Of a DNA stretch of 64,000 bases, positions 32,194 through 40,214 are shown one piece after another. The notes beneath the pieces are model-generated. The model was not told where the DNA came from, did no database searches, and saw only the letters and a list, made by a program, of their open reading frames with translations. Position numbers and translations under genes: made by a program. Position 1 is the first letter of the stretch. The number at the start of each line of letters is the position of its first letter. This DNA is from Methanocrinis alkalitolerans. Its GTDB lineage: Archaea; Halobacteriota; Methanosarcinia; Methanotrichales; Methanotrichaceae. The stretch lies in assembly GCF_029167205.1 (NCBI RefSeq), contig NZ_JARFPL010000001.1, forward strand, positions 62,001 through 126,000, given 5' to 3'.

Positions 32194-33815
32194 AGACGGA
32201 TCGGAGCCAGAAAACGGATCGTGGCGAGAAAGCTGATCGAGAGGTAAAGGCGGCTCTCCGGGAGATCGTCGACGCCGTCCTATCCGGGGAGATCTCAAGC
32301 GAAGCGGATCTCGATCGGTGGAAGAGGAAGGCGGGCAGGAAGTTTGGCCTCGCAGACCTGCCGAAGAACGCCGATATCCTCGCCGAGGCCGGTGAAAGTG
32401 AGCGTGCCCGTCTGAAGCTCCTGGGTAGAAAGCCGACTCGAACCTTATCGGGGGTGGCGGTGGTGGCTGCCATGACATCTCCCGCCCCCTGCCCCCACGG
32501 CGTCTGCGTCCCCTGCCCCGGGGGCGTCGGCCGCCGGGACGCAAGTCCGACGCCCCAGAGCTACACCGGGCGGGAGCCGGCGGCGATGCGGGCGATCCAG
32601 CACGGCTACGACCCCTACCTCCAGGTGAGGGCCCGCCTCCGCCAGCTTGAGGAGATCGGCCATCCCGTGGACAAGGTGGACCTGATCGTCATGGGCGGGA
32701 CGATAACCTCCAGGCCCCTCGGCTATCAGACCTGGTTTGTAAAGAGGTGCCTTGAGGCGATGAACGACCATCCCGGAAGGGACGGGACGGCGACATTTCC
32801 AGATTCCAGAGGGTGTCTGAGGAGCTTTCGTGAAGTGGCGGCGGCTAACGAATCGTCCCGGGTCAGAAACGTCGGCACCACCTTCGAGACGAGGCCCGAC
32901 TGGTGCGGTCCGACCTCCATACGAAATATGCTCCTTCTGGGCGGGACGAAGGTGGAGCTGGGGGTCCAGTCCACCGACGACGAACTTCTCGGGAAGATGA
33001 GGCGGGGCCACTCTGCCCAGGACGCCGTCGATGCGAACCGAGCCCTCAGAGATGCGGGTCTTAAGGTGGGGTTTCACATGATGCCGGGGCTTCCCGGCTC
33101 TGATCCTCGGAGGGACCTCGCCTCCTTTCGGGCGCTCTTCGATGGCGAGGATTGGAGGCCCGACTACCTCAAGATCTACCCCGCCCTGGTGGTGGAGGGG
33201 ACGGAGCTCTACGACCTCTACCTCCGGGGCGAGTACGAGCCCCTGGGAGACGATGAGGCGGCGCAGCTCTTATCCCGGATCAAGGAGATGATCCCCCCCT
33301 ACGTGAGGCTCCAGCGGGTACAGAGGGACATCCCGGCCCCGGCGATAGCCGCCGGGGTCAAAAAGAGCAACCTGCGCCAGCTGGCAAAGGAGAGGCTCCT
33401 TGCGAGGGGGGGGGCCTGCCGGTGCATCAGGTGTCGTGAGGCGGGCCTTCGGGGCGTCTGCGAAGAGACGGAGGTATCCATCAGGGATCTCTCCTACCAG
33501 GCCTGCGGCGGCGAGGAGCGGTTCCTCTCTTATGAGACGGATGACGGGACCCTGGCGGCCTTTCTGAGGCTGAGGCTGAAAGAGGAGGCCCGGGTCAGGG
33601 AGCTTCACGTCTACGGCCCCATGACCCCCCTGGGAGAGAGGGGGGGATGGCAGCACCGGGGGCTGGGATCAAGCCTCCTCGCCGAGGCGGAGGAGATCTC
33701 CCTGGGGGCGGGATACGACTCGCTTTACGTCACCAGCGGCATCGGGGCTCGGCCCTATTACCGGCGCCACGGCTACCGGCTGGCGGAGCCTTATATGGTC
33801 AAAGGCCTCCGATGA
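32190..33815 (+). CDS. elp3: tRNA uridine-34 carboxymethyl transferase Elp3 (radical SAM plus GNAT)
   Basis: This is a 541-residue protein. After a charged N-terminal helix region comes the iron-sulfur motif CPHGVCVPCPGG near residues 97-108. The radical SAM barrel includes TFETRPDWCGP near 233-243 and LGVQSTDDELL near 256. Further on are the cysteine knot CRCIRCREAG near 410 and a C-terminal GNAT domain with WQHRGLGSSLLAEAE near 488-502 and GIGARPYYRRHGYRL. Archaeal Elp3 acts alone, without the other Elongator subunits, to add the cm5 group at tRNA U34. Confidence 0.95.
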   Translation: MKTDRSQKTDRGEKADREVKAALREIVDAVLSGEISSEADLDRWKRKAGRKFGLADLPKNADILAEAGESERARLKLLGRKPTRTLSGVAVVAAMTSPAPCPHGVCVPCPGGVGRRDASPTPQSYTGREPAAMRAIQHGYDPYLQVRARLRQLEEIGHPVDKVDLIVMGGTITSRPLGYQTWFVKRCLEAMNDHPGRDGTATFPDSRGCLRSFREVAAANESSRVRNVGTTFETRPDWCGPTSIRNMLLLGGTKVELGVQSTDDELLGKMRRGHSAQDAVDANRALRDAGLKVGFHMMPGLPGSDPRRDLASFRALFDGEDWRPDYLKIYPALVVEGTELYDLYLRGEYEPLGDDEAAQLLSRIKEMIPPYVRLQRVQRDIPAPAIAAGVKKSNLRQLAKERLLARGGACRCIRCREAGLRGVCEETEVSIRDLSYQACGGEERFLSYETDDGTLAAFLRLRLKEEARVRELHVYGPMTPLGERGGWQHRGLGSSLLAEAEEISLGAGYDSLYVTSGIGARPYYRRHGYRLAEPYMVKGLR

Positions 33816-33846
33816 CGCCGCCAGAGCATCTTCGCCGGCACCTTCC

Positions 33847-33993
33847 TCAGGGGGGTGGGCACTCCGGGATGCAGTTCATCGCGAGGAGGAGGAGGAAGGC
33901 GGCAGCCAGGATCAAGATCAGATGGTTTTTCAACTTTATCCACCTGACCTCGGCCATAAGGACCTCGATATTTGAAGCTGGTATCTGCGCCAT
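33847..33993 (-). CDS. Possible 48-residue membrane peptide
   Basis: The ORF beginning MAQIPASNIEV has an amphipathic start, one transmembrane helix (HLILILAAAFLLLLAM) and a cysteine-containing end (NCIPECPPP). The open frame extends upstream to 34086, but those residues look non-coding. It lies just downstream of the polymerase remnant in a decaying region. Expression is unproven and this may be chance. Confidence 0.3.
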   Translation of the reverse strand: MAQIPASNIEVLMAEVRWIKLKNHLILILAAAFLLLLAMNCIPECPPP

Positions 33994-34109
33994 AAGAATC
34001 ATCCGCTCTATCGGTCCATCCGAGAAAAACGGGTTTTGGATCTCCTCTGCCTTTTCATCATGCCGGAGAGGCAAACCCCGGAACAATCTGGTTATTTTGT
34101 ATTTAATCC

Positions 34110-35168
34110 TTAATAAAACTTGTCTTTCAGCCTAAAAATTGTATGGTTTCCACGGGCTCGACGGGGCCGAACCGACGGATCAGGTCCTGAAGACTTCATG
34201 AACCTGAAGGGGAAGGCCGCCTCCTCCCAGGCCTTCTCGATGAGCCTCCCATAATAGTCCAGATCGAACTCGGTGGCGTCCCATTCCGCATCGACCTCCC
34301 ACATCTTTGCATCCCGGACCACGTATCCCGCGGTCATCCCCGGCGACAGCTTCAATCCCCTTCTCCGATAAGCAGAGACCACCGAGGCTCCGACGCATTT
34401 TTTGTCGTAATGAAGCTTGCTCATCCGCCGGCGTATCACCATCTCAGAGGGGTCGGCAGCCTGGAGCCCTCGACGATACCTCCTCGCTATGTCCAGCGCC
34501 TCCGGCTCAACCCTCCGGAGCTCATCCATGGACCGGGCTTCGCCCATCTTCTCGAATACCTCAGTCTGCATCCGTCTGACGTACTCCGGGGTGTCCCTCC
34601 TCCGGGCCAGAACCCCCTTCACCTTCAGCCCCCCTCCGGAGAGCCGACCGAAGTACCGGTTGTAGGCTCCGAAGCCGTCGGCGAGGGGGAGGAAGACGAT
34701 CCAGTCGTAGGGGTCGAGCTCGGTGGCTATATTGGTCAGGGCTTCCACCTTCTCCTTGAATAAAGAGACGACGGAGACGTCGCCGCCTTTGACCCAGAGG
34801 CAGTCCACGATCCCGTGAAGGACCAGAAGGTCCAGGGTTTCTGCGATGAGCTTCGCCTGGAGGAGCAGCTCCCTGGAGATGGAGGTGATCGCCTCGTGGA
34901 CCTCGATCCCTCCGAACTTGGTGTTCTTCTAGCCTGTATAGCCGAAAGATGTGACCAGCATCCACTTCAGCACCGAATCAAGGCCTTTGTACCGGGGATG
35001 GACCTTCTTCAGCCCCTTGGTCAGAAGCCTCAGATCCAGGAGCGGCTCGATCACCCCGCTGAGAAAACCCCTTTTGCTGCCGCCGTCCAGGGTCTCGGGG
35101 GATAGGTTGTAGTTGACTATGATCGAGGGGTAAAAGGAGGTGAAGTCCAGCTCGTAAGCCTTCTCCAT
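34110..35168 (-). pseudogene. Remnant of inactivated archaeal B-family DNA polymerase, amber-interrupted and 5'-truncated
   Basis: A single reading frame from 35168 to 34110 encodes a polymerase-B palm and thumb, but with a TAG at 34929-34931. Motif A is ELDFTSFYPSII. Motif B is KWMLVTSFGYTG, and TAG sits where relatives have tyrosine before the N-x-KFG stretch. The frame then continues KNTKFGGIEVHEAITS. Motif C reads LHGIVDCLWV instead of LYGDTDSLFV, losing a catalytic aspartate, as in the known family of inactivated archaeal PolB proteins. The exonuclease and N-terminal domains are absent. The left end coincides exactly with an inverted-repeat element that supplies the ATG. A stable partial protein cannot be excluded. 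Confidence 0.75.
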
Positions 35169-35352
35169 TGGTCATCGGTTAAGAGAAGAATCGCGATGAG
35201 GCAGCGATCTCGGTAGCAAGTACGGTGAGATTGGCTTGGTCAAAGAGGCTACAGCAAGTCAGTCTTGAAATCGGATCAAATCTAGATGACGCATAATTCG
35301 TGTGAAAAATGGCGAGATCGTGTAGTTTAAACTCCTTAACCGATGACCAATG
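35166..35352. mobile_element. 187-bp non-coding element with perfect 18-bp terminal inverted repeats
   Basis: CATTGGTCATCGGTTAAG at 35166-35183 is the exact reverse complement of 35335-35352. The interior has no ORF of note. The element abuts the polymerase remnant on one side and a truncated ORF on the other. Its ends provide the ATG of the former and the TAA of the latter. No target duplication is visible. It resembles a MITE mobilised by a transposase encoded elsewhere. Confidence 0.7.
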
Positions 35353-35542
35353 AAATCCCATTCAAATATGATAAGCGTGCTTCTTCAAAGTAGTACCAAC
35401 TCATTCCCCCCATGAGCAAGTGCTTCTCATCGCCGAATTGCTCAATCAAATACCGTAGACGTTCAACTCGATAGGGCATGGAGAGTTTATCTTGTTCTTC
35501 CAGAAAAACCGTTTCGATATTTGCTCTCTTTTTCGGGCACAT
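35336..35542 (-). pseudogene. N-terminal fragment of an unknown protein cut by the inverted-repeat element
   Basis: The 68-residue reading frame begins MCPKKRANIETVFLEEQ and continues YRVERLRYLIEQFGDEKHLLMGG ... YYFEEARLSYLNG. Its last residues and stop (SLVIG) come from the inverted-repeat element, so the original protein continued further. From memory the EARLSYLNG ending resembles the start of helical, membrane- or HEPN-associated archaeal proteins, but I cannot name the family. It does not look like the missing N-terminus of the polymerase. Confidence 0.5.
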
Positions 35543-35835
35543 TTATTCCACCACGGGTACTTATTCTATCTATTCTTCTCCCACTAAATATGGGCATCCA
35601 TCTGGACAGGGCGTTCAACGTTGCCAGGGAAAGCACACGGAGGAAGGCTGTTACCGCCCACGAAAAACGTTTCGGCGTTTAAGATGCAGATCTTAACCAT
35701 CAAAATTAAGGTTCCAGAGCACTAGCTATAAATTTCCGTGGTTTACATAATTATAACGAATAGATTCATAAATAGGCAGAATAACATTTACCATCATAAC
35801 AAGAGATCTGACTATCCATAAAGAGGTGTTTGCAA
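35543..35835. other. Intergenic, AT-rich, no gene seen
   Basis: This 293-bp stretch has several T-runs and stop codons in all frames. The last 60 bp contain AT-rich sequence that could hold the promoter of the substrate-binding protein gene. A GAGGTG ribosome binding site ends it. Confidence 0.5.
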
Positions 35836-37368
35836 GTGCTAAAACCCCTGATATTTGGACTGGCCCTCGCCCTCCTGGCGCTGATGGCCGCCGGCCCCGC
35901 TGCGGCCGCCGACCGCGAGGTGGCAGAGTACACCATCGCCGATGCCACGGGAGACTGGGGCTTCCCCTCTCCATACGCCCACTACTCCCGGGGGCCCGGA
36001 TACGTCCGGATGAGCTTCATCTTCGACACCCTCGTCTGGAAGGACGACCGGGGATACCTTCCGGCCCTCGCTGAGGAGTGGGAGTACATCGATGCCGAGA
36101 ACGCCTACCTCTTCCATCTGAGGGAGGGCGTCACCTGGCACGACGGCGAGCCGTTCGACGCCTCCGACGTCGTCTTCACCGTAGATTACATCAAACGCCA
36201 CCCCTACCAGTGGGTCGACTCCGCCATAATCGAATCTGCCGAGGCCTCCGGCGACCACGCAGTGAAGCTCCGCCTCGCCGACCCTTACGCCCCCTTCATG
36301 GACCTCGTCGCCTCCACCCTCCCCATCCTCCCCCGCCACATATGGGAGGGGGTCTCCGATCCTGCGGGCTATAGGGAGGACGACGCCCTGATCGGGACAG
36401 GCCCCTTCATCCTCGCCGACTACAACAAGGCCCAGGGCAGCTACCTCTATGAGGCGTACGACGACTACTATGTAGGCGCTCCCAAGGTGGGAAGGATTGC
36501 CTTCGTCAAGGTCTCTGACCAGACTGCCCCCGCCGCCCTGAGGCAGGGGTACGTCGACGCCGCCTCCGTTCCGCCGGAGGCGGTATCAGCGCTCGAGGGC
36601 GCCGGACTTGAGATAATCGAGGGCGCTCACGACTGGAACGCGAAGTTGATGATCAACCACCAGAAAGAGCCCTTCTCCGACCCCGAGTTCCGGCGGGCCC
36701 TCGCCCTGGCCATCGACCGCGATGGCCTGGTGGATATCGCCCTCCGGGGGCAGGGGGTCACAGGAAGCCCCGGGATGGCCCCCCCCGACAGCGACTGGTA
36801 CAACCCCGGAGTCGAGGCGTATGAGCGCGACCCCGACCTGGCGAGGGATATGATCTCCGACCTCGGTCGCGCCGGGGAGAAGGTGGAGATCCTCGTGGCG
36901 GAGAGAGGGACCGTCGGCTGGCCCGGCTCCCGGGTGGCGGAGCTCCTGGAGCGGCAGCTGGAGGATGCAGGCCTCGTCGTCACCCTCCGATCCCTCGACG
37001 GCGCCACCCTCGACTCCAGGGTGATGGCCTGGGACTTCGACCTCGCCCTCTCCGGCCACGGAGGCCTAGGCGCAGACCCCGACTACCTCCGGAGGATGAC
37101 CCTGGAAGAGACTCTCAACAGCGCCCGTTACGCCGATAACGGCCGGTTGGCCGACCTCCTGGAGGATCAGAGGAGGGAGACCGACGAGGACCGCCGGGCT
37201 GATATGATCTCTGAGGCCCAGGAGCTCTACGCCGAGGACCTTCCCGCCCTCACCCTTTACTACCCCCGCTGGTATTGGGCCCACAACGGCGAGGTCGACC
37301 TCTACTTCACCAGGGGCGGTATAGCCATCGGGGTTCCGATACCCTTGAACAAGATGGCCTTCGTCTAG
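35836..37368 (+). CDS. Orphan ABC substrate-binding protein, SBP_bac_5 (peptide/nickel family)
   Basis: This is a 510-residue exported protein. The GTG at 35836 follows GAGGTG by about 6 nt and gives a clean signal peptide ending at AGPAAAADRE. The mature protein has the cluster C layout: FDTLVWKDDRGYLPALAEEWEY near 57-78, FHLREGVTWHDGEPFDASDVVFT near 89-111, GTGPFILADY near 187-196, and FRRALALAIDRDGLVD near 283-298. It lacks a lipobox cysteine and a C-terminal anchor. No permease or ATPase gene is nearby, so it must use a transporter elsewhere. Ligands could be oligopeptides, nickel complexes or other small molecules. Confidence 0.9.
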   Translation: MLKPLIFGLALALLALMAAGPAAAADREVAEYTIADATGDWGFPSPYAHYSRGPGYVRMSFIFDTLVWKDDRGYLPALAEEWEYIDAENAYLFHLREGVTWHDGEPFDASDVVFTVDYIKRHPYQWVDSAIIESAEASGDHAVKLRLADPYAPFMDLVASTLPILPRHIWEGVSDPAGYREDDALIGTGPFILADYNKAQGSYLYEAYDDYYVGAPKVGRIAFVKVSDQTAPAALRQGYVDAASVPPEAVSALEGAGLEIIEGAHDWNAKLMINHQKEPFSDPEFRRALALAIDRDGLVDIALRGQGVTGSPGMAPPDSDWYNPGVEAYERDPDLARDMISDLGRAGEKVEILVAERGTVGWPGSRVAELLERQLEDAGLVVTLRSLDGATLDSRVMAWDFDLALSGHGGLGADPDYLRRMTLEETLNSARYADNGRLADLLEDQRRETDEDRRADMISEAQELYAEDLPALTLYYPRWYWAHNGEVDLYFTRGGIAIGVPIPLNKMAFV

Positions 37369-37428
37369 GGATGAAGAAAGTAAAACAAAGGAACGATGTC
37401 CCAACTTCCGGGGCATCCATCGCCTTTT

Positions 37429-37599
37429 TTAAATCCTCCGCCCCGATAGCCAGGAAGTTCGGCGGGGATCCGGGTGCTTCATCCGTTTGCGAGGAGGCAC
37501 CATCACCATCTTCTCCAAGCGGTTCAGAAAAAGGACCTTCAGCTCCTGTGGGAGGTTCTCAAGCTCCTTTTTTGCAGAGTCTGAGAAGACGAGGTCCAT
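37429..37599 (-). pseudogene. Truncated RelE-type toxin
   Basis: The 56-residue frame starts MDLVFSDSAKKELENLPQELKVLFLNRLEKM, the usual N-terminal half of a RelE/ParE toxin, but after RKRMKH it diverges and stops. Family members are about 85-90 residues, and the catalytic C-terminal strands are missing in all frames. It begins 7 bp after the antitoxin stop, the normal antitoxin-toxin order. The system is probably dead or reduced to an antitoxin. Confidence 0.6.
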
Positions 37600-37605
37600 A
37601 GATCT

Positions 37606-37848
37606 TCAGCGCTCAGCCTCAAGTATCTTTTTTATCTCTTCAAAGGAATGGGTCTCGGCCTTTCCGGCTTCCAGCTCGCCCATCTCCGTCATAACTCCTC
37701 TATGCGCCAGCTTCAGCTCTTCTTCCTCGATGATCCGCTTATAAGCCATGATGGCCTGACGTATGACTTCCGTCCGATTTCCAGCATAACCCTTCTCGAT
37801 GATGCTTTTTATAGCAATCTCGTACGGAGCCCCAAGATTAACATTCAT
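37606..37848 (-). CDS. Antitoxin-like small protein, probable ribbon-helix-helix
   Basis: The 80-residue protein has a short N-terminal strand (MNVNLGAPYEIAIKSIIEKGYAGNRTEVIRQAIMAYKR) typical of RHH DNA-binding antitoxins. An acidic helical tail that would wrap the toxin follows (EEIKKILEAER). It precedes a RelE-like remnant, supporting a type II antitoxin. Without a functional toxin it may persist as an autoregulator or as protection against related toxins. Confidence 0.75.
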   Translation of the reverse strand: MNVNLGAPYEIAIKSIIEKGYAGNRTEVIRQAIMAYKRIIEEEELKLAHRGVMTEMGELEAGKAETHSFEEIKKILEAER

Positions 37849-38294
37849 AGCTCATCATCCTATGCATATTGAATGAACATTGAAGTACATAACGATTGTT
37901 CACGCCATGATGTGGTACGAGTCGACGACGGAGATCTGTATGAATTTAACCAAAAGATTTATTACGTATTAAGATCATCCTGCCATTGGGGTGCGATAAT
38001 CTCGTCATGTCTTGACCTCCTTGAGATGGCATCCCTCTACAGGCCATTGCCCTCTCTCCAACCACGGGCGCCGTATCAGGGGCAAAGCCATGCCAGAAAC
38101 GGCGCCCTTCTTCTGCCATGTTCTCCTGAGCAGATTATAAATTAATATGAACTATTTAGATTAAAATATTGATTAATATGAATTTCAACCAAAAATGTTA
38201 TAAATAATTCGGTATAACTATCTCCGGCTTGCGTAGCATAAATTAGAATATTGCAAGCTCTTATATCGAAAAATATCGAGAATAAGGTGATGAT
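37849..38294. other. Intergenic, AT-rich upstream region of the FmdE-like gene
   Basis: No credible gene is present. Near the right end ATTAATATGAA occurs twice within 45 bp. A dyad GCTTGC-N20-GCAAGC (38227-38258) precedes a TATA-like TTATAT. The density of AT-rich motifs suggests a regulated promoter for the following gene. Confidence 0.5.
38227..38266 (+). promoter_or_regulatory. Promoter with possible operator for the exported FmdE-like gene
   Basis: TTATAT at 38261-38266 lies about 31 nt before the GTG start at 38295. It is directly preceded by a six-base inverted repeat, GCTTGC at 38227-38232 and GCAAGC at 38253-38258, in the position of the BRE. A short leader with AAGGTG follows. Confidence 0.45.
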
Positions 38295-39332
38295 GTGAAT
38301 ATCTATCGAATTATAGCGACGACCCTCCTCCTCCTGGCCCTGGTGCCGGGAATGGCCCTGGCCGAAGGGGAGGATATGTACCAGCTCGGCGCCGACGCCG
38401 CAGAGTACGCCATGGCAGAGATGGGGTTTGAGAAGGGCGATGCCAATGTCCTGGCCCTGACGAACGCCGGATACGCCGTGATAGGCGGCCAGACGACGCA
38501 GATCTGCCTCGATGCGGTGAGGGAGGCGACCGGCTGCACTCCGGGAAAGGGAAATTTCCTCAACATCTTGACCCCCCCCTGGAAGCCCCTCTGGTTTGGG
38601 TTCTATAGCAAGAATACCGGTGAGGCGGTCTACATGAAGGTGAACGACGACGGGACCGGCTTCGCCATTCAGGAGATGGAGAAGATCGACGCCGAGACGG
38701 TCCTCGCCGACGTCGAGGGCTGGGAGCCCGGCGTCTTCGGCCACATGCTCCCCGTAGTCAACATCTGGGCCCACGAGAAGACCCCCTATATATTCGGTAA
38801 GGCGGTGGAGTTCCACGACCACCTCTGCCCCGGGGTCTCCAGCGGCTTCTTGCTGGCGAAGTATATGGAGAACGAGCTCCCCATCGAGGACGCCACAAAC
38901 CAGAGCTACAAGGTGATAGCCTGCCCCAACTGGTGTAAAGAGGACTACTTCCAGATGGCCTGGGACTGCACCCCCGGAAAGAAGGGGATGTACGTCAAGT
39001 ACCTCACCGCCGACGAGACGTCTGCCCTGACGGAGAAGTTCGGCACCAGGGTCGCCGGGATATTCATCCGGTGGGACGCCTCCTCCAAGACCGGTGACGG
39101 CCTCGTGCTGGGATTCGACTTCGACAAGGCGACGGAGATGAGCAACTCCGAGGGCTGGCCCAGCTGGGCCGCGAGGCTACAGCAGGATATAATCCTCATG
39201 GACGCCGCCGACTCCCCGGAGACCTTCGTCTCCACCATCAAGGAGTTCAGCCTCGCAAAAGAAGATGAGCTCTTTGCCCTCCAGGGCGCGGGGGTCCACC
39301 CCCTGAAGGTTCTGGGGGTCATGTCTGGCTGA
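38295..39332 (+). CDS. Exported FmdE-family protein (duplicated domain)
   Basis: This 345-residue protein has a signal peptide (IIATTLLLLALVPGMALA). The C-terminal half has the FmdE motif FHDHLCPGVSSGFLLAKYM near 173-191 with cysteines at CPNWC and DCTPGKKG. The N-terminal half repeats a degenerate version with CLDAVREATGCTPGKGNF near 76-93. FmdE proteins are named for a gene near formylmethanofuran dehydrogenase and bind metal through these His/Cys residues, but they are not catalytic subunits. Export makes a periplasm-side metal, heme or cofactor-binding role more likely. The GTG start is supported by AAGGTG. It stands alone, convergent with mtxX. Confidence 0.83.
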   Translation: MNIYRIIATTLLLLALVPGMALAEGEDMYQLGADAAEYAMAEMGFEKGDANVLALTNAGYAVIGGQTTQICLDAVREATGCTPGKGNFLNILTPPWKPLWFGFYSKNTGEAVYMKVNDDGTGFAIQEMEKIDAETVLADVEGWEPGVFGHMLPVVNIWAHEKTPYIFGKAVEFHDHLCPGVSSGFLLAKYMENELPIEDATNQSYKVIACPNWCKEDYFQMAWDCTPGKKGMYVKYLTADETSALTEKFGTRVAGIFIRWDASSKTGDGLVLGFDFDKATEMSNSEGWPSWAARLQQDIILMDAADSPETFVSTIKEFSLAKEDELFALQGAGVHPLKVLGVMSG

Positions 39333-39409
39333 GACCAAAAGATCGCGGGGCGCATCGTCGCCCCAAAATTATTTTCCCTCTTTTCGTACAGTCTTTCAGC
39401 CCGACGACT

Positions 39410-40210
39410 TCACCTCCCCTTCATCGCCACCAGGGCGCTGGCGAGGGTGACCGGCCCCGCAAAGCTCCTCCTCGCCCGGCTGGAGTCGACGAAGACGGGG
39501 TCCATGATGACGGGGGCGCCGTAGCCCCTGGCTCCGGAGAGGAGCATCAGAGTCCGGAAGATGAGGTTTCCAGAGATCCCGTCAGGGGCTACGATGAGAT
39601 CGTCGCCGCGGCACGCCTCGATGAGGATACCCCGGTGCTCCGCCCGAACCCCCGCATCCCGGGCGAGCCGGGCCAACAGCTCCCCCTCGGCGAGGGTCCT
39701 ATCGACCCGCTGGGACCTCCCCAGGTCCTCCATCCTCCCCCCGGATAGGATCGAGACCTGGGCGTCGACCCCCATCCCCCGGAGGTACTCGGCCCCCATC
39801 ACAGCCAGATCCCGCCGGGCGGATACGGTCTCCCCCTCGTCTATTCCCACGGGGGCGAGGAAGAAGGACCAGTCCGGCAGCGCCAGGAGAGAGATCCTTC
39901 GAACCCTCACATCGAAGGTCCCGGCTATCTTCCTCATCACCCTGGTGGCAGAGAGGTTTCCCCTTACGGCGCCGTCGATCTCCCCCTTCTCCAGAAGCTC
40001 CACCAGGGCCGAGGCGGGGTCGTCCGCCCCGACGACGGCCACCTCTTCCCCGAGGTCGCAGCCGGGGTCCCCCACCAGGACGACCTCGGCGAACTCTCCC
40101 GCCTCTTCGATCCCGGCCCATAGCTCTGGGCTGCCGTCGGCGCCGATGCCGATCCTGGCGCGCCGGCCTTTTGCGGCCCGCTCCATCCGGTCGACGAACC
40201 TTCCGTCCAC
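39410..40210 (-). CDS. mtxX: Methanogenesis marker protein MtxX
   Basis: This 266-residue protein belongs to the MtxX / methanogenesis marker 4 family, related in fold to phosphate acetyltransferase-like enzymes. Recognisable parts are DGAVRGNLSATRVMRKI near 93-109, LLALPDWSFFLAPVGIDEG near 120-138 and the end VIMDPVFVDSSRARRSFAGPVTLASALVAMKG. The GTG at 40210 has AGGTGA upstream and lies inside the end of the marker-2 gene region. Once called a methyltransferase, its function is unproven. Presence in essentially all methanogens suggests a role in coenzyme or MCR maturation. Confidence 0.88.
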   Translation of the reverse strand: MDGRFVDRMERAAKGRRARIGIGADGSPELWAGIEEAGEFAEVVLVGDPGCDLGEEVAVVGADDPASALVELLEKGEIDGAVRGNLSATRVMRKIAGTFDVRVRRISLLALPDWSFFLAPVGIDEGETVSARRDLAVMGAEYLRGMGVDAQVSILSGGRMEDLGRSQRVDRTLAEGELLARLARDAGVRAEHRGILIEACRGDDLIVAPDGISGNLIFRTLMLLSGARGYGAPVIMDPVFVDSSRARRSFAGPVTLASALVAMKGR

Positions 40211-40214
40211 GGGA

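Noticed and set aside
34929..34931. TAG read as pyrrolysine
   Set aside because: The expected residue is tyrosine, the gene is 5'-truncated beside a mobile element, and no pyl genes are in view. Kept only as an alternative in the finding.
35336..35542. Truncated ORF as the missing N-terminus of the polymerase
   Set aside because: Its sequence does not resemble the PolB N-terminal or exonuclease domains, and removing the element does not bring the frames together.
37873..38145. Open frame of about 90 codons upstream of the FmdE-like gene
   Set aside because: Composition and residues look random, there is no ribosome binding site, and it ends inside the AT-rich promoter region.
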